Source: Eutreptiella sp. 'Long Island Sound 2002'
Lineage: Eukaryota > Euglenozoa > Euglenophyceae > Eutreptiales > Eutreptiaceae
NCBI GenBank assembly: GCA_964036045.1
Contig: OZ038383.1
Coordinates: forward strand, 68,143,725 to 68,207,724
Length of the DNA stretch: 64,000 bases
Reading direction: 5' to 3'
A program made the position numbers and the translations under genes. Position 1 is the first letter of the stretch. Every line of letters starts with the position of its first letter. Shown in pieces: positions 18,924 to 28,988 of this stretch. Under the pieces are notes generated by a model that had not been told where the DNA came from, did no database searches, and worked only from the letters and a program-made list of their open reading frames with translations.

Positions 18924-21063
18924 TCTTCCAGGAGAACCACACACGACTCAAGCTGGAGAAGTGTGAGTTCATGCAGGACACCATGCAGTACCTGGGGTTT
19001 GACGTTGGCTATGGCTGGTGGACCCCAGCGGCCTCTAAGGCCGAACCCCTGATGAACGCTAAGGTACGACATGAAGACCCCAACAGAGGACTCCGTGATG
19101 TACGCAGTTTCATTGGGGCGTGCAACTTCTACCGCCGCCATACCAACAACTTCACCTACACCGGCGCCATTCTGACGGACCTGATCAAGAAGAGTACTAC
19201 TTGGCGCTGGGGCCCACAAGAGCAACAAGCGTTTGACGAGCTCAAAGACAAGATAGCCAACGCTAAGTGCTTGGGCATGCCTAGAGCACAAGGTGAGATT
19301 ATCCTGGTGACGGACGCCAGCAACGTGGGCGGTGGTGGAACGTTGTTCCAATGGCAAGCACTAAAGAAGGAGGAGTTCGACTCGGCTATTTCCCAATGGG
19401 GGACGGAAGGTCTTAACCGAGATGGAACTCTCAAGCACAGTGACCCTGACCACAAGTGGGTCGTAGTACCCCTGGGCCACTTGAACTGGAAGTGGAACCA
19501 GGTCAGGGGGAACTACTCCACCTATGAGCAGGAGTTGCTCGCGGGTATGCTGGTGCTATCCTCTCAGGCACAACTGTTGGGGAGTAACCCTGTGGTCTGG
19601 TTGTGCGACCAAGAGCCGGTCCGCACTTTCCAGAAGGGTCCCCCACCTGAGAAGGCCAAGCTACGGCGCTGGTGGACCTACCTCAGCCAAAGTGGTCTCA
19701 CGAATCAATTTTGTTTCGCCTATATCTCCAAGAAAAATGAAGGAGACAACAAAAGGAAGGTTGATTCGTGATCGGGGAAAAATGTAGGACCACTCGAAAT
19801 TCATCATATCCCGTGCGGCGACCTCGAAATCGAAGATCCGATTCTGAATGTCTGAAAAAATCAGATCAATTTTGCGATGTATAACATGAAAATTGCGGAA
19901 GCCACGAACCTTTTTCTGATGAAATTTAACCCTTCATCGGGGTTTCCGCTAAAATATCTGGAAATAACGGTTAACCAATCGGTTACCGCAAAATCGCGAG
20001 CCAACTGCCTGTCGCCGATACATTGACAATCAGAACGGATAGCTGAAAAGTTACGGAAACATTATGATAAAAAAGCCCTGTTGATTCCTGATATTTTGAT
20101 ATACAAATCTCAGCCGGCGGCGCCTCGGTATTGAATATGGCCGCACATAGCTGGAATGGCCAAGCCTATCACACTATCACATCAGGTTAGGTCAGGTGGA
20201 TGGGAGAGTATGAAATCAGCCAATGGCGGCTTGGCGGCCCATAGATACACATCCCAAGTGACCCAAATATGGCCACGGGGGTCCGAACCAGCTTCATCTT
20301 CCAGGAGAACCACACACGACTCAAGCTGGAGAAGTGTGAGTTCATGCAGGACACCATGCAGTACCTGGGGTTTGACGTTGGCTATGGCTGGTGGACCCCA
20401 GCGGCCTCTAAGGCCGAACCCCTGATGAACGCTAAGGTACGACATGAAGACCCCAACAGAGGACTCCGTGATGTACGCAGTTTCATTGGGGCGTGCAACT
20501 TCTACCGCCGCCATACCAACAACTTCACCTACACCGGCGCCATTCTGACGGACCTGATCAAGAAGAGTACTACTTGGCGCTGGGGCCCACAAGAGCAACA
20601 AGCGTTTGACGAGCTCAAAGACAAGATAGCCAACGCTAAGTGCTTGGGCATGCCTAGAGCACAAGGTGAGATTATCCTGGTGACGGACGCCAGCAACGTG
20701 GGCGGTGGTGGAACGTTGTTCCAATGGCAAGCACTAAAGAAGGAGGAGTTCGACTCGGCTATTTCCCAATGGGGGACGGAAGGTCTTAACCGAGATGGAA
20801 CTCTCAAGCACAGTGACCCTGACCACAAGTGGGTCGTAGTACCCCTGGGCCACTTGAACTGGAAGTGGAACCAGGTCAGGGGGAACTACTCCACCTATGA
20901 GCAGGAGTTGCTCGCGGGTATGCTGGTGCTATCCTCTCAGGCACAACTGTTGGGGAGTAACCCTGTGGTCTGGTTGTGCGACCAAGAGCCGGTCCGCACT
21001 TTCCAGAAGGGTCCCCCACCTGAGAAGGCCAAGCTACGGCGCTGGTGGACCTACCTCAGCCAA
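18318..21063 (+). repeat. Tandem duplication, 2 x 1373 bp
   Basis: 18318-19690 and 19691-21063 are nearly identical; one visible change is GGTTAGGTTAGG against GGTTAGGTCAGG near 18815/20188. Each unit holds the last ~606 bp of the 2a LTR plus ~767 bp of L0 pol (RT to RNase H). The junction shows only a CAA overlap, as in microhomology-mediated or replication-slippage duplication. It happened after 2a inserted and is very recent. Confidence 0.95.
18924..19690 (+). pseudogene. pol: L0 pol fragment, first copy: end of RT and RNase H
   Basis: Translates in one open frame to FQENHTRLKLEKCEF, LGFDVGYGWW, GACNFYRRH, then RNase H (LVTDASNVGGGGTLFQW, SNPVVWLCDQEP). It matches family-1 Pol residues about 763-1013 almost without gaps. 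It is the duplicated copy, cut off at the tandem junction, after which the frame runs into repeated LTR sequence and stops. Confidence 0.9.
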
Positions 21064-21166
21064 CTACGGCTGGCGGTACACCATATCCAGGGAGCGAAGA
21101 ACGAGTGTGCAGACTATATTAGCCGCAAAAACTTCAACGCCCTGATTGGTGCCCGGTCTGAAGCGC
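20297..21166 (+). pseudogene. pol: L0 pol fragment: RT end, RNase H and connection
   Basis: The same segment as 18924-19690, continuing past the duplicated unit through LRLAVHHIQGAKNE and DYISRKNFNALIGARSEAL, corresponding to family-1 Pol residues 763-1049. It stops exactly where the 2b LTR is inserted and resumes at 34355 with AKEAFSRMDVHL. The frame itself is undamaged here. Confidence 0.9.
21163..21166. repeat. Left TSD of copy 2b (GCGC, or GCGCT)
   Basis: GCGC is repeated at 34351-34354 after the right LTR. The next base, T, is shared between LTR and target, so the TSD is 4 or 5 bp. Confidence 0.8.
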
Positions 21167-23527
21167 TAAAGAAGGTCCCTACCAGGACCGGCCCCCGCTG
21201 TGCCCCTTCCGCCTGTAACCCCTGCTGATTTACTCCGGATCAACGATTGCATTCCTCAAATACCAGGGTCCAAATCCAAAAATATAGAAAATAAAAAATA
21301 CAATCCTCCTTCAACCCTGAACAGCAACCAGAACCCACAAATACAGCAATAACCCAATCCACAATCCAATCCAAATGGCGGGCTTTCGTTCAGCACATCG
21401 ATGGTCTCACGATGGCGGGCATGTACAAGAATTGCACCAAAGAAGAAAGCCCTGAAATTGGCATATGAACACAAATAAGGCAAAGTTGGGGAAAGAGGTA
21501 AACATACACATTCACAGCCATAAACCCCTCATTCCCTGGACTCAGGACCTTCCCTTGACTCATCAACATATTGCCCTAAACCAGGTCAAATGAGATGGCT
21601 GAATGCCATGTGTCACAAGTCACTACACAAACCCCAAAAATGTGTTCATTCCCAAGCCTATAAATCCTAGCCCAATAGAGGGGCTGGTGTGTCATGGCCT
21701 AGAGTGGCACTCAGGACCATGCCCTACCCTGACATAACCTTGGTTGGACTTGGCGTTGAATGGGCTTGGAGAACTGTCCCATGATGATGATCTCACAACA
21801 TGGCAAAATCAGGCAAATCACACCATTATGCCCAAAAGTCAATTATATACTCAAAAATGCATACGGCAAATATCCAAATGCTCCATGCATGTGTCAAACC
21901 GGAAAGTAATATACAAGGGTGATATAGACCAAAGGTCCATGCCCAAGAATATCCCATCGTTGGCTCCGAAACCTCTCCGGTTATGTACATGGCATGCTCC
22001 ACAAGTCAGCTCATGAGTTTGAGACATAATTTTGTGAGGCCTCGTGTGCCAAGCCAAAGTGACCACGTGATCCGGCATATGGTGAGGTACAACACCGAAG
22101 CATATGCCAACCTATAAGCAACATACCACAGTTCACAGATCTCTAGGCACTTTACTGTTAGCCGACCAGTTGAGCACATAAAACACAAAAATGAGCATAA
22201 AACGAGGTCAAAAACATGAAAATATGTCCAAATACAAAGTTGTCATGATGATATATCTCTATGCTCACCCATGATATCCGCTCATGGTTCAATACACAAA
22301 TGATTAGAACCATTTGCGAACAATTCCCCTACTTGGATCCCCAATCGGGCGCATGGAGATACCTTCGCCACCCATATCTACATGCCCCATGAAAATGGGA
22401 GTGCACTCATGGATCTCTTTGCCAAACATACCATGAGCAATACATACGCGGTAGACTTAGTCTAGCGCTTTGAATTCCACAATTGGGACACGGGCAAAGC
22501 CCTTGTCACGTATGGCTCCCCATCTCTTCGGCCACACGAAGATATATAACATGGGCGTGAGCATATCAAACATATACCATGCATATAACACATACCCTCA
22601 AAATGTGGCTCCCACCATGATATGCCATGTCCCTCCATGGACATAACTTCACGTGAAAAAAACGTAGGAACCCAAGGAAAGTATCTATGCAACCCCAACA
22701 CTCATGCGGTACACTCGAAAGTCGCATTAAAATATTCGGTTGCACGGTCCAAGAGTTATATATCACTTTATACCCTCTTGACCATTATCCCTTGCTACAC
22801 CGGGCATGTGTACACACCAAAGGCGATTGATGCTTCCTAAATCAAGTTGAGACCACGGCGCTTGCAACGCAACCTTCCTTAATCTCTTTCCTCACACTCG
22901 CTCGTAGATATGGCCCTTCAAAGTGGTCCCACGATTCGCTTTTGTTTCCCTTATATCTCCAAGTCAAATGGGTGGCAAGTATAAGGGAAACCTGATTCGG
23001 GCATAGGGAAAAGAGTATGACCACTCGAAGAAGACCAAATCAAGTGCGGCGATGTCGAAGTCGAAAATCCGATTTCGACATCGCGAAAAATTCAGAATAA
23101 GATTTCGAGTGCATATTTAGAAAATTGCGGAAGCAACGAACCCTTTACTGATGAAATCTGACCCTTCATCGGGGTTTCCGCCAAAATATCTGGAAATAAC
23201 AGTTAACCAATCGGTTAACGCAAAATCGCGAGCCAACTGACAGTCGCCGATACATTGACCATCAGAACGAAAGGCTGAAAAATTACGGAACATTATGATA
23301 AAAAAACACTGTTGATTCCTGATATTCCGATATATAAATCTCCGCTGGCGGCGCCTCGGTACTGAATATGGCCGCTCATAGCCGGAATGGCCAAACCTAT
23401 CACACTATCACATCGGGTTAGGTCAGGTGGATGGGAGAGTATGATATCAGCCAATGGCGGCTTGCCGGCACATAGATACACATCCCAAGTGACCCCAAGA
23501 TGGCCACGGGGGTCCGAACCGGCTTCA
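21167..23527 (-). repeat. 3' LTR of copy 2b (2361 bp)
   Basis: Near-identical along its length to 32008-34350. The minus-strand start TGAAGCCGG abuts the PPT; the other end abuts the TSD. It contains the inverted repeat GTTAACC-AATC-GGTTAAC near 23203-23220. No gene is seen inside. Confidence 0.95.
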
Positions 23528-23538
23528 CCCCCCTTCTC
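23528..23538 (-). other. Polypurine tract of copy 2b
   Basis: The minus strand reads GAGAAGGGGGG directly before the 3' LTR. From here to the pol stop at 23920 (about 380 bases) is a short 3' untranslated stretch with nothing else recognised. Confidence 0.8.
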
Positions 23539-23919
23539 AGAGCGTTGTTACCGCTCGGAAGTCATTGAAGAGAGGACGGGAGGACCCCAATGGGCGCCAA
23601 CCCCCCCCCCATGTCCCAAGGACACATGGAGGCCTCACACACGTCGTAGGCGTCCCCCAAGCCCCAAGGGAGGGGTGAGGACACTGATACTCAGCGCCCT
23701 ACGCCATATCCGGTCTCCTCTTGATCTACAACATGGACCAAGGGGATCAAAGATAGAAAAACGTCGTCGGTCGACCTAAATAAGTATACCACAATGAAAT
23801 ATATATGTGGAGATCGAGTGAAGGGGGTATATGGCCAATCAAGGCCGAAAAATCCCCGGATGAACGCCCTCACTTGTCTCCCCAAGCACAGAAACAAACA
23901 AAATGCCAAGGGGGATCCA

Positions 23920-26685
23920 TTATGGTGCTACGGCAGCTACCAAGTGGACCAACACGTCCTTGACATCCAAAGAAATGTTCTTTTTCTTCAGGTAGTCCAT
24001 CCAGACCGTGGTGTACCTCGGCACAAAACTGCTCGGAGGCTCCCACGAATCCCTGGATGCGGCGAAACCCTTCCAACGGACTTTATAAAGCCTACCCCCA
24101 GGCGTCCCCGGGCCTGGCTTGTCCGCCAGGATCTTCTCGGCGGTGAAGTCTTCGTCCTCACCCTCGTCGTCCGAGTCCACATCGCCGGCCGTGAACTCGA
24201 AGGTGACGGGACGTCCGCTGGGGTCTGGTGCTCGTGGACGAAGCTGGGTGTGGTCGCGGTCCAGGATCTTGTTATCCCCCACACAAACCGCATACACATC
24301 CTGTCCGACCTTCCGCACGATCACCCCCGGCACATACCAAGATGCCTGCCGATGCCTGGACAGAACATCCTTGTGGTGCCGCTCCACCCCCACGGTGTCT
24401 TGGAGAGCATACTTCTGGACCTTTTCCTTCTTGAAGTACTTGGCCCTCTTGTCATGCTCGTCCTGAAGTGCCTTGCACACCTTGGCCGCCGTGTCGTCCG
24501 CCTCAGCCATCATGGCGTTCGCATCCCGGGCCACTTTGCCATGGTTCAACCACGGGAGAGTGCGTGACACTCGATCCCGTAGGAACGAGATGCGATGGGG
24601 CGACAGTCCAGTGGGCCCTGGAAGGTCATGGTACGCTTGGAGCACTCTCCACAGCGAATTGTACCAGTTCCGGCCCGGTTCGTCGATGTGCAGCTGGCGG
24701 AACTTCTCGAACATCTGCCGCCCGGCAACCTCAGCCCGGCCATTCGACCGGCTGTGGTACGCGGCGGTCTTGGCATGTCGAATGCCCATGTGCTTGCACA
24801 TCGTCTTGAACCACGTCCCCACAAATTGACTGCCCCGATCGCTGCAGATAACAGCTGGGACATCGAAAATCGTCAGCCAATGCCTGATCATGGCATTAGT
24901 GACGGTCTTGGCCTGCAGCCCCACTCCATGCTTGTCCTTCTTGTCCTTCTTCTTGGACTTCTTGCCCGGGACTGCCACGATATACCCGCTGTGCCTGTCC
25001 ACCGCCAGGATGACACAGTCGTAGGTCTCTCCGTCCACGGTGACTTCAGGCATGGCGAACACATCCATGGCCACGGACCGCATAGGGGCCTCCGGTATAG
25101 CCGTATACACCGGGTTGCCCGCTGTGGAGTGGTTGGGGCTCTTCGTGGCCCGACACACGGCACAGTCGCTGCAGTACCTATCCAGGATGGCATAGTACCC
25201 CGGAGGGAACTTGAAACGCCACTCCAGGTCCTGCGGCATCTTGTCTCGGCCAGGATGCATGAGCTGGGCGTTGTGCCAATGGTCAATGAGCTCCTCCACT
25301 CGGTTCTCGGGCACCAGCAGCTTGTCCTTGAGGAACAACTTGTCGCCATCCTCGGTCAAGCCCTCGGGCCATTCGTCGTCCGACGGGGCGCTCACGGCAT
25401 TCCAGTACTTGCTCCAGTTCTCGGATGCCGCATAGTCATCCGACCAGTCTTCTGTGAGCACCGACCTGACTAGCTCTACAGGGGCCACCATCCATTGCTC
25501 GAGGGTTTCCTCTCGAATAGCTTGGACGCGGGCACCCCGGAACTTGGCCAGGTCCGTACGGTTTGCCATCACCACAAAGCACTTGACCCCCTCTTGCTCC
25601 ATGGCCTTCTCCATCTCGATGATGCGTTTGGCCTCCTCGGTTTCCTCGGCGTCCCCATTGCTGGATGTGTCCATCCAAGCCTTGCCCGCGGGGTAGGCCC
25701 ATCGACTGAGGCAATCTGCCACAGTGTTGTCCTTCCCCGGGACGTACACGACGCTGAGGTTGAACTTGGCGAACGTCTCGTGCCATCGGGCCCTCCTAGC
25801 CGCTGGTCCTGAGGGGGTGTCGACATGCTCCTTGTGCCAGCTCTGTAGGGACTGGTGGTCCGTGCAAACCACCACCGGCTGCAGTCCGATGTGGCCCGAC
25901 CACTTCCTGGGCGCACATACAATGGCGTATGTCTCCTTCTCCCTCGCGGTCCATGTTCGGCGTTGGCCCTCGGCCAGGATCCTGCTCCAAGGCGGCACGG
26001 GAACATGAGTCCCGTCGTCCCGGACTTGCTCGAGGACTGCCCCCACGGCATAGTCCGAGGCGTCTGTCCGCAGCACGAATCCCTTGTCCGGGTCCACCAG
26101 GAACAGCCCCAACTGCCCCAGGAGTCGCTCCTTCAGGCGGTTGAACGCATCCTCAGCCTCAGGGGTCCAGGCAGGCTTCTTCTTGCTCCCTTTCCGGCCA
26201 TCGAACTTGCCCACTTGTAGCATCTTGTGCAGCGGCCCCGACAGCTCTGCATACATCCGGACATAGCCCGAATAGTAGTTGCAGAACCCCATGAAGGACC
26301 GGAGTTCGCTGATGGTTTGGGGCTTCTCCCAGTGGTGCAGGGACGCCAGCTTCCCAGGCATGGGACGGCGTTGCCCGTGTCCAACCACGTGACCCGCGAA
26401 CTCCACTTCCTTCACGAAGAGTGAGGCTTTGGTGGGCTTGCACACCATGTTGTGCTTGTCCAACTCGCTGAGCACTCGGCGCAGATCCTTCTCATGCGTG
26501 TCGATGAGCTCGTCCTCAGTCATGTTCACTGTGCCGGACCCGATGATGATGTCATCCACGAAGGGATCGGCACAGTCCCGGACAGGACCCAGTAGGTCCT
26601 CCATCATGCGCTGGAAAGCGGCGTTGCCATTCTTGGCACCCATGGGCACCACTTTCCACTGCATGAGCACCAGCGGCGTCGACAT
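23920..26685 (-). CDS. pol: Family-2 copy 2b Pol, second part: RT core, RNase H, integrase, chromodomain
   Basis: 921 residues in one frame. It begins at the RT palm (MSTPLVLMQWKVVPMG) with catalytic FVDD about residue 43, then RNase H (FVLRTDASDYAVGAVL, TDHQSL), the integrase zinc domain (H...H...C-SDC-AVC), the DDE core (MDVF, SDRGSQF, GRAEVAG) and a C-terminal chromodomain (YKVRWKGF, SWEPPSSF) about residues 840-890. The catalytic residues checked are intact. The first residues are not a true start: a one-base deletion near 26690-26697, relative to the matching spot in copy 2a (about 107-117), separates this frame from the upstream part. Restoring that base would join the two, so this is best read as one pol gene with a frameshift. 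Confidence 0.92.
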   Translation of the reverse strand: MSTPLVLMQWKVVPMGAKNGNAAFQRMMEDLLGPVRDCADPFVDDIIIGSGTVNMTEDELIDTHEKDLRRVLSELDKHNMVCKPTKASLFVKEVEFAGHVVGHGQRRPMPGKLASLHHWEKPQTISELRSFMGFCNYYSGYVRMYAELSGPLHKMLQVGKFDGRKGSKKKPAWTPEAEDAFNRLKERLLGQLGLFLVDPDKGFVLRTDASDYAVGAVLEQVRDDGTHVPVPPWSRILAEGQRRTWTAREKETYAIVCAPRKWSGHIGLQPVVVCTDHQSLQSWHKEHVDTPSGPAARRARWHETFAKFNLSVVYVPGKDNTVADCLSRWAYPAGKAWMDTSSNGDAEETEEAKRIIEMEKAMEQEGVKCFVVMANRTDLAKFRGARVQAIREETLEQWMVAPVELVRSVLTEDWSDDYAASENWSKYWNAVSAPSDDEWPEGLTEDGDKLFLKDKLLVPENRVEELIDHWHNAQLMHPGRDKMPQDLEWRFKFPPGYYAILDRYCSDCAVCRATKSPNHSTAGNPVYTAIPEAPMRSVAMDVFAMPEVTVDGETYDCVILAVDRHSGYIVAVPGKKSKKKDKKDKHGVGLQAKTVTNAMIRHWLTIFDVPAVICSDRGSQFVGTWFKTMCKHMGIRHAKTAAYHSRSNGRAEVAGRQMFEKFRQLHIDEPGRNWYNSLWRVLQAYHDLPGPTGLSPHRISFLRDRVSRTLPWLNHGKVARDANAMMAEADDTAAKVCKALQDEHDKRAKYFKKEKVQKYALQDTVGVERHHKDVLSRHRQASWYVPGVIVRKVGQDVYAVCVGDNKILDRDHTQLRPRAPDPSGRPVTFEFTAGDVDSDDEGEDEDFTAEKILADKPGPGTPGGRLYKVRWKGFAASRDSWEPPSSFVPRYTTVWMDYLKKKNISLDVKDVLVHLVAAVAP

Positions 26686-28904
26686 CGCTGTGCAATCCTG
26701 GAGTCCGGGTGTAGCGGCATCTGGTGATAACCGTGTTTCAGGTCCAACACCGTGAAGATCCGCTTTTTCTGTTGTTTTTGGAGGATTGAGTCGATCAGGG
26801 GAAGCGAGTACGAGTCGTGCTCGGTCTGCTCGTTCAAACCTCTGTAATCAACCACCAACCTCCACTCGCCCTTCTCCTTCTTGGGCACGATGAAGTCTGG
26901 GCTGGCCCACTCACTGTCGGAGGGTTCGATCCATCCCCGCTCAATGAACTCGGCCAACAGCTTCTTCATGGCCTCGGCCCGATCGCTCTGAAGTTGGTCC
27001 TCCCGATGACGATAGATCTTGGGGTTCGGCTTCAGCTTGATCTTCGCTGTGCCGAACCTCCCACGATCTGGAGGGTTCTTGTTGGCGACGCCACTGAATA
27101 GCCGCGGATAGGCCTTGATCAGCCTTTCGTTCAGCTCGGCGACCTTCGGGTTCTCCTGGGCCTCTTCAGCCGCTTGCTTCGGTATCAATACAACCGACCG
27201 CACTGCGGTATAGGCCTCTTGTGGGTCCGAGTCCGACTTCTCCTCGTCCGATATGCCGTCTTCATCGTCGTGGGTCTCGACTCCCACCGATAATGTTCGA
27301 AAATTTGCGGCCTCGGGCTGGTGCTCGTCGCTACCGGTTCCCACTCTTGGAAAACCCCACGTTGGTGGGTCCGACCCAACCGGACCATCGTATTGGTCCG
27401 CGATGTGATCCATGACCCTCGCAACGAACTCATCCTTCTCGTACTTGGCGGTGACCAACATCTTGTCATCCCACCAATGCGGAGATGTGACCATGGCCCG
27501 CCTCTTCTTGGCTGCCACACGGTCGTGCATCCCCATCCGCATGTAGTTGACGACGTCGTCGATCTCGGCGTGGGACAGGATGTCAATGCCATCAATTGGC
27601 TGATCCGTCCCCTCCTTGGGCTCAAACATGACCTTCATGGGCACCGCCTCCACCCTACGGATGAATGCTTCATCACCCGTGGGCTGGGCTTGCGCCCCAT
27701 CCACCAGGAAAGCCTTGGTACCCCACGCTTGACCCGGGGAGGGCATTGATACACCCTTGGCGTCGATGAACAACTCCTCCTCTGGCCCGAATGACATCTC
27801 GTTCAGGGTGATGGAGTCCAGCGTCGACTTGAGACACTCCAGCGGACATGGGGTGGATCCTATGCCGGTTATGACCAGGATCCCCTTCGCCCTATCCGCG
27901 ATGATCTTCTCCACCGTACGTCTGGTATTGTCCAGGGAGCCATGCCAATACATGGGTCCCCACTCCTTCAAACCCCAATGCCTGTGCCAGGCTGAGTCTC
28001 CTCGATGCCAATGCCTCCTACACTTCCGCAAAAGTGGGGCATCCCGGGAAGCGAAGACGTCCGTCTCGGGCGCTTCGGCTCCCAGCGTCTGGATCATCCT
28101 GGCGTACACCTGCGGCGCCATTTCATACTCCGTGAGCTGAACCCCACGGTCTCCTCTGGACTTGGCACCCACAGCTTGCACCGCTTGGACGATCCGATCC
28201 TCTTCCTCAGCATTCCATTGGGATGATCCGCATGCATAGTCCGTGGACAGCCGTGTGAGGCATTCATCATCCTCCCGGACCAGCGTTGCACGATGGGGAA
28301 GGGCTCCAATGGCGTTTGCCACCATGAAGTCATACCCCATGATCATATCCCAATCTGTAATGTCGGCCACATAGAAGTTCCCTGATAGAGTGCTTCTCTT
28401 CGCCAAATCAGGGCGGTTCAAGCGCTCATGCTCCCAGAATTCCATACTGATAGTGGCCTCATGGGTGCCACCACCCATAATCTCACAGTTGGCGACCTTC
28501 AGGCGGACCGGTCTCCAGCTGCGCTGCAGGAATTCCTCCTTGAACAACCCTCTCCGGACCAGGCTCACCTGGGCACCCGTATCCACCAACACATCCACCA
28601 CCTTCTCCTCTCGTCCGCACCGTACTCGCACTTTCAAGTGCAACTGCCGCTCGTCGCCATGAGGTGTATGGACGACTCTCACGCCATGCAACGCTAGCAC
28701 ATCCGGGTGCATCAGGACTTCAAGGGTATGGTCACGGATGGTGTAGATCTTGGGTTGGTCCTGCCCGTCCACGGCGCTCTCCGTGGTCGCTCCTTCCTTC
28801 TTGCCATGTCCCGTACCCACATGTACTTCCCTTGGCAGGGCGCTCCAGGGGTTGGGAGTGGCGAAACTCAGTGGTTTTGGCTCTTCTGGAGCCTTCTTCG
28901 GCAC
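26604..28904 (-). CDS. pol: Family-2 copy 2b Pol, first part: protease, spacer domain, start of RT
   Basis: 766 residues. Protease has VDVLVDTGAQVSLVRRGLF with DTG at residues 108-110. A block about 280-370 (ETDVFASRDAPLLRKC, GILVITGIGSTP) sits where family 1 has its NPPF domain but lacks the NPPF residues. RT fingers and palm start about 620 (SEWASPDFIVPKK, WRLVVDYRGLNEQTEHDSY, TVLDLKHGYHQMPLH). The frame is open upstream to the gag UAG at 28988-28986, with no ATG needed, so it is probably translated as Gag-Pol. The last ~25 residues after HPDSRIA are out-of-frame sequence caused by the one-base deletion; the true protein continues in 26685-23920. Confidence 0.92.
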   Translation of the reverse strand: MPKKAPEEPKPLSFATPNPWSALPREVHVGTGHGKKEGATTESAVDGQDQPKIYTIRDHTLEVLMHPDVLALHGVRVVHTPHGDERQLHLKVRVRCGREEKVVDVLVDTGAQVSLVRRGLFKEEFLQRSWRPVRLKVANCEIMGGGTHEATISMEFWEHERLNRPDLAKRSTLSGNFYVADITDWDMIMGYDFMVANAIGALPHRATLVREDDECLTRLSTDYACGSSQWNAEEEDRIVQAVQAVGAKSRGDRGVQLTEYEMAPQVYARMIQTLGAEAPETDVFASRDAPLLRKCRRHWHRGDSAWHRHWGLKEWGPMYWHGSLDNTRRTVEKIIADRAKGILVITGIGSTPCPLECLKSTLDSITLNEMSFGPEEELFIDAKGVSMPSPGQAWGTKAFLVDGAQAQPTGDEAFIRRVEAVPMKVMFEPKEGTDQPIDGIDILSHAEIDDVVNYMRMGMHDRVAAKKRRAMVTSPHWWDDKMLVTAKYEKDEFVARVMDHIADQYDGPVGSDPPTWGFPRVGTGSDEHQPEAANFRTLSVGVETHDDEDGISDEEKSDSDPQEAYTAVRSVVLIPKQAAEEAQENPKVAELNERLIKAYPRLFSGVANKNPPDRGRFGTAKIKLKPNPKIYRHREDQLQSDRAEAMKKLLAEFIERGWIEPSDSEWASPDFIVPKKEKGEWRLVVDYRGLNEQTEHDSYSLPLIDSILQKQQKKRIFTVLDLKHGYHQMPLHPDSRIAQRCRRRWCSCSGKWCPWVPRMATPLSSA

Positions 28905-28944
28905 CCGATGTGCCTTCGCTTTCTCTGGGATTCCACTGATTTTC

Positions 28945-28988
28945 GGAGGAGAGACCTCCGAGGTCCCACTCCCGTGGGGGCTCCTCTA
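28945..28988 (-). promoter_or_regulatory. Family-2 gag-pol junction: in-frame UAG with downstream hairpin
   Basis: Gag ends CAA-GTC-TAG and the same frame runs on without a stop into the protease. Eight to nine bases after UAG the RNA could form CCCAC-GGGA-GTGGG. In copy 2a (13500 downwards) the corresponding bases are CCTAC-GGGA-GTGGG, which keeps the stem through a G-U pair. Conservation of both the frame and the stem supports programmed readthrough. Confidence 0.6.
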
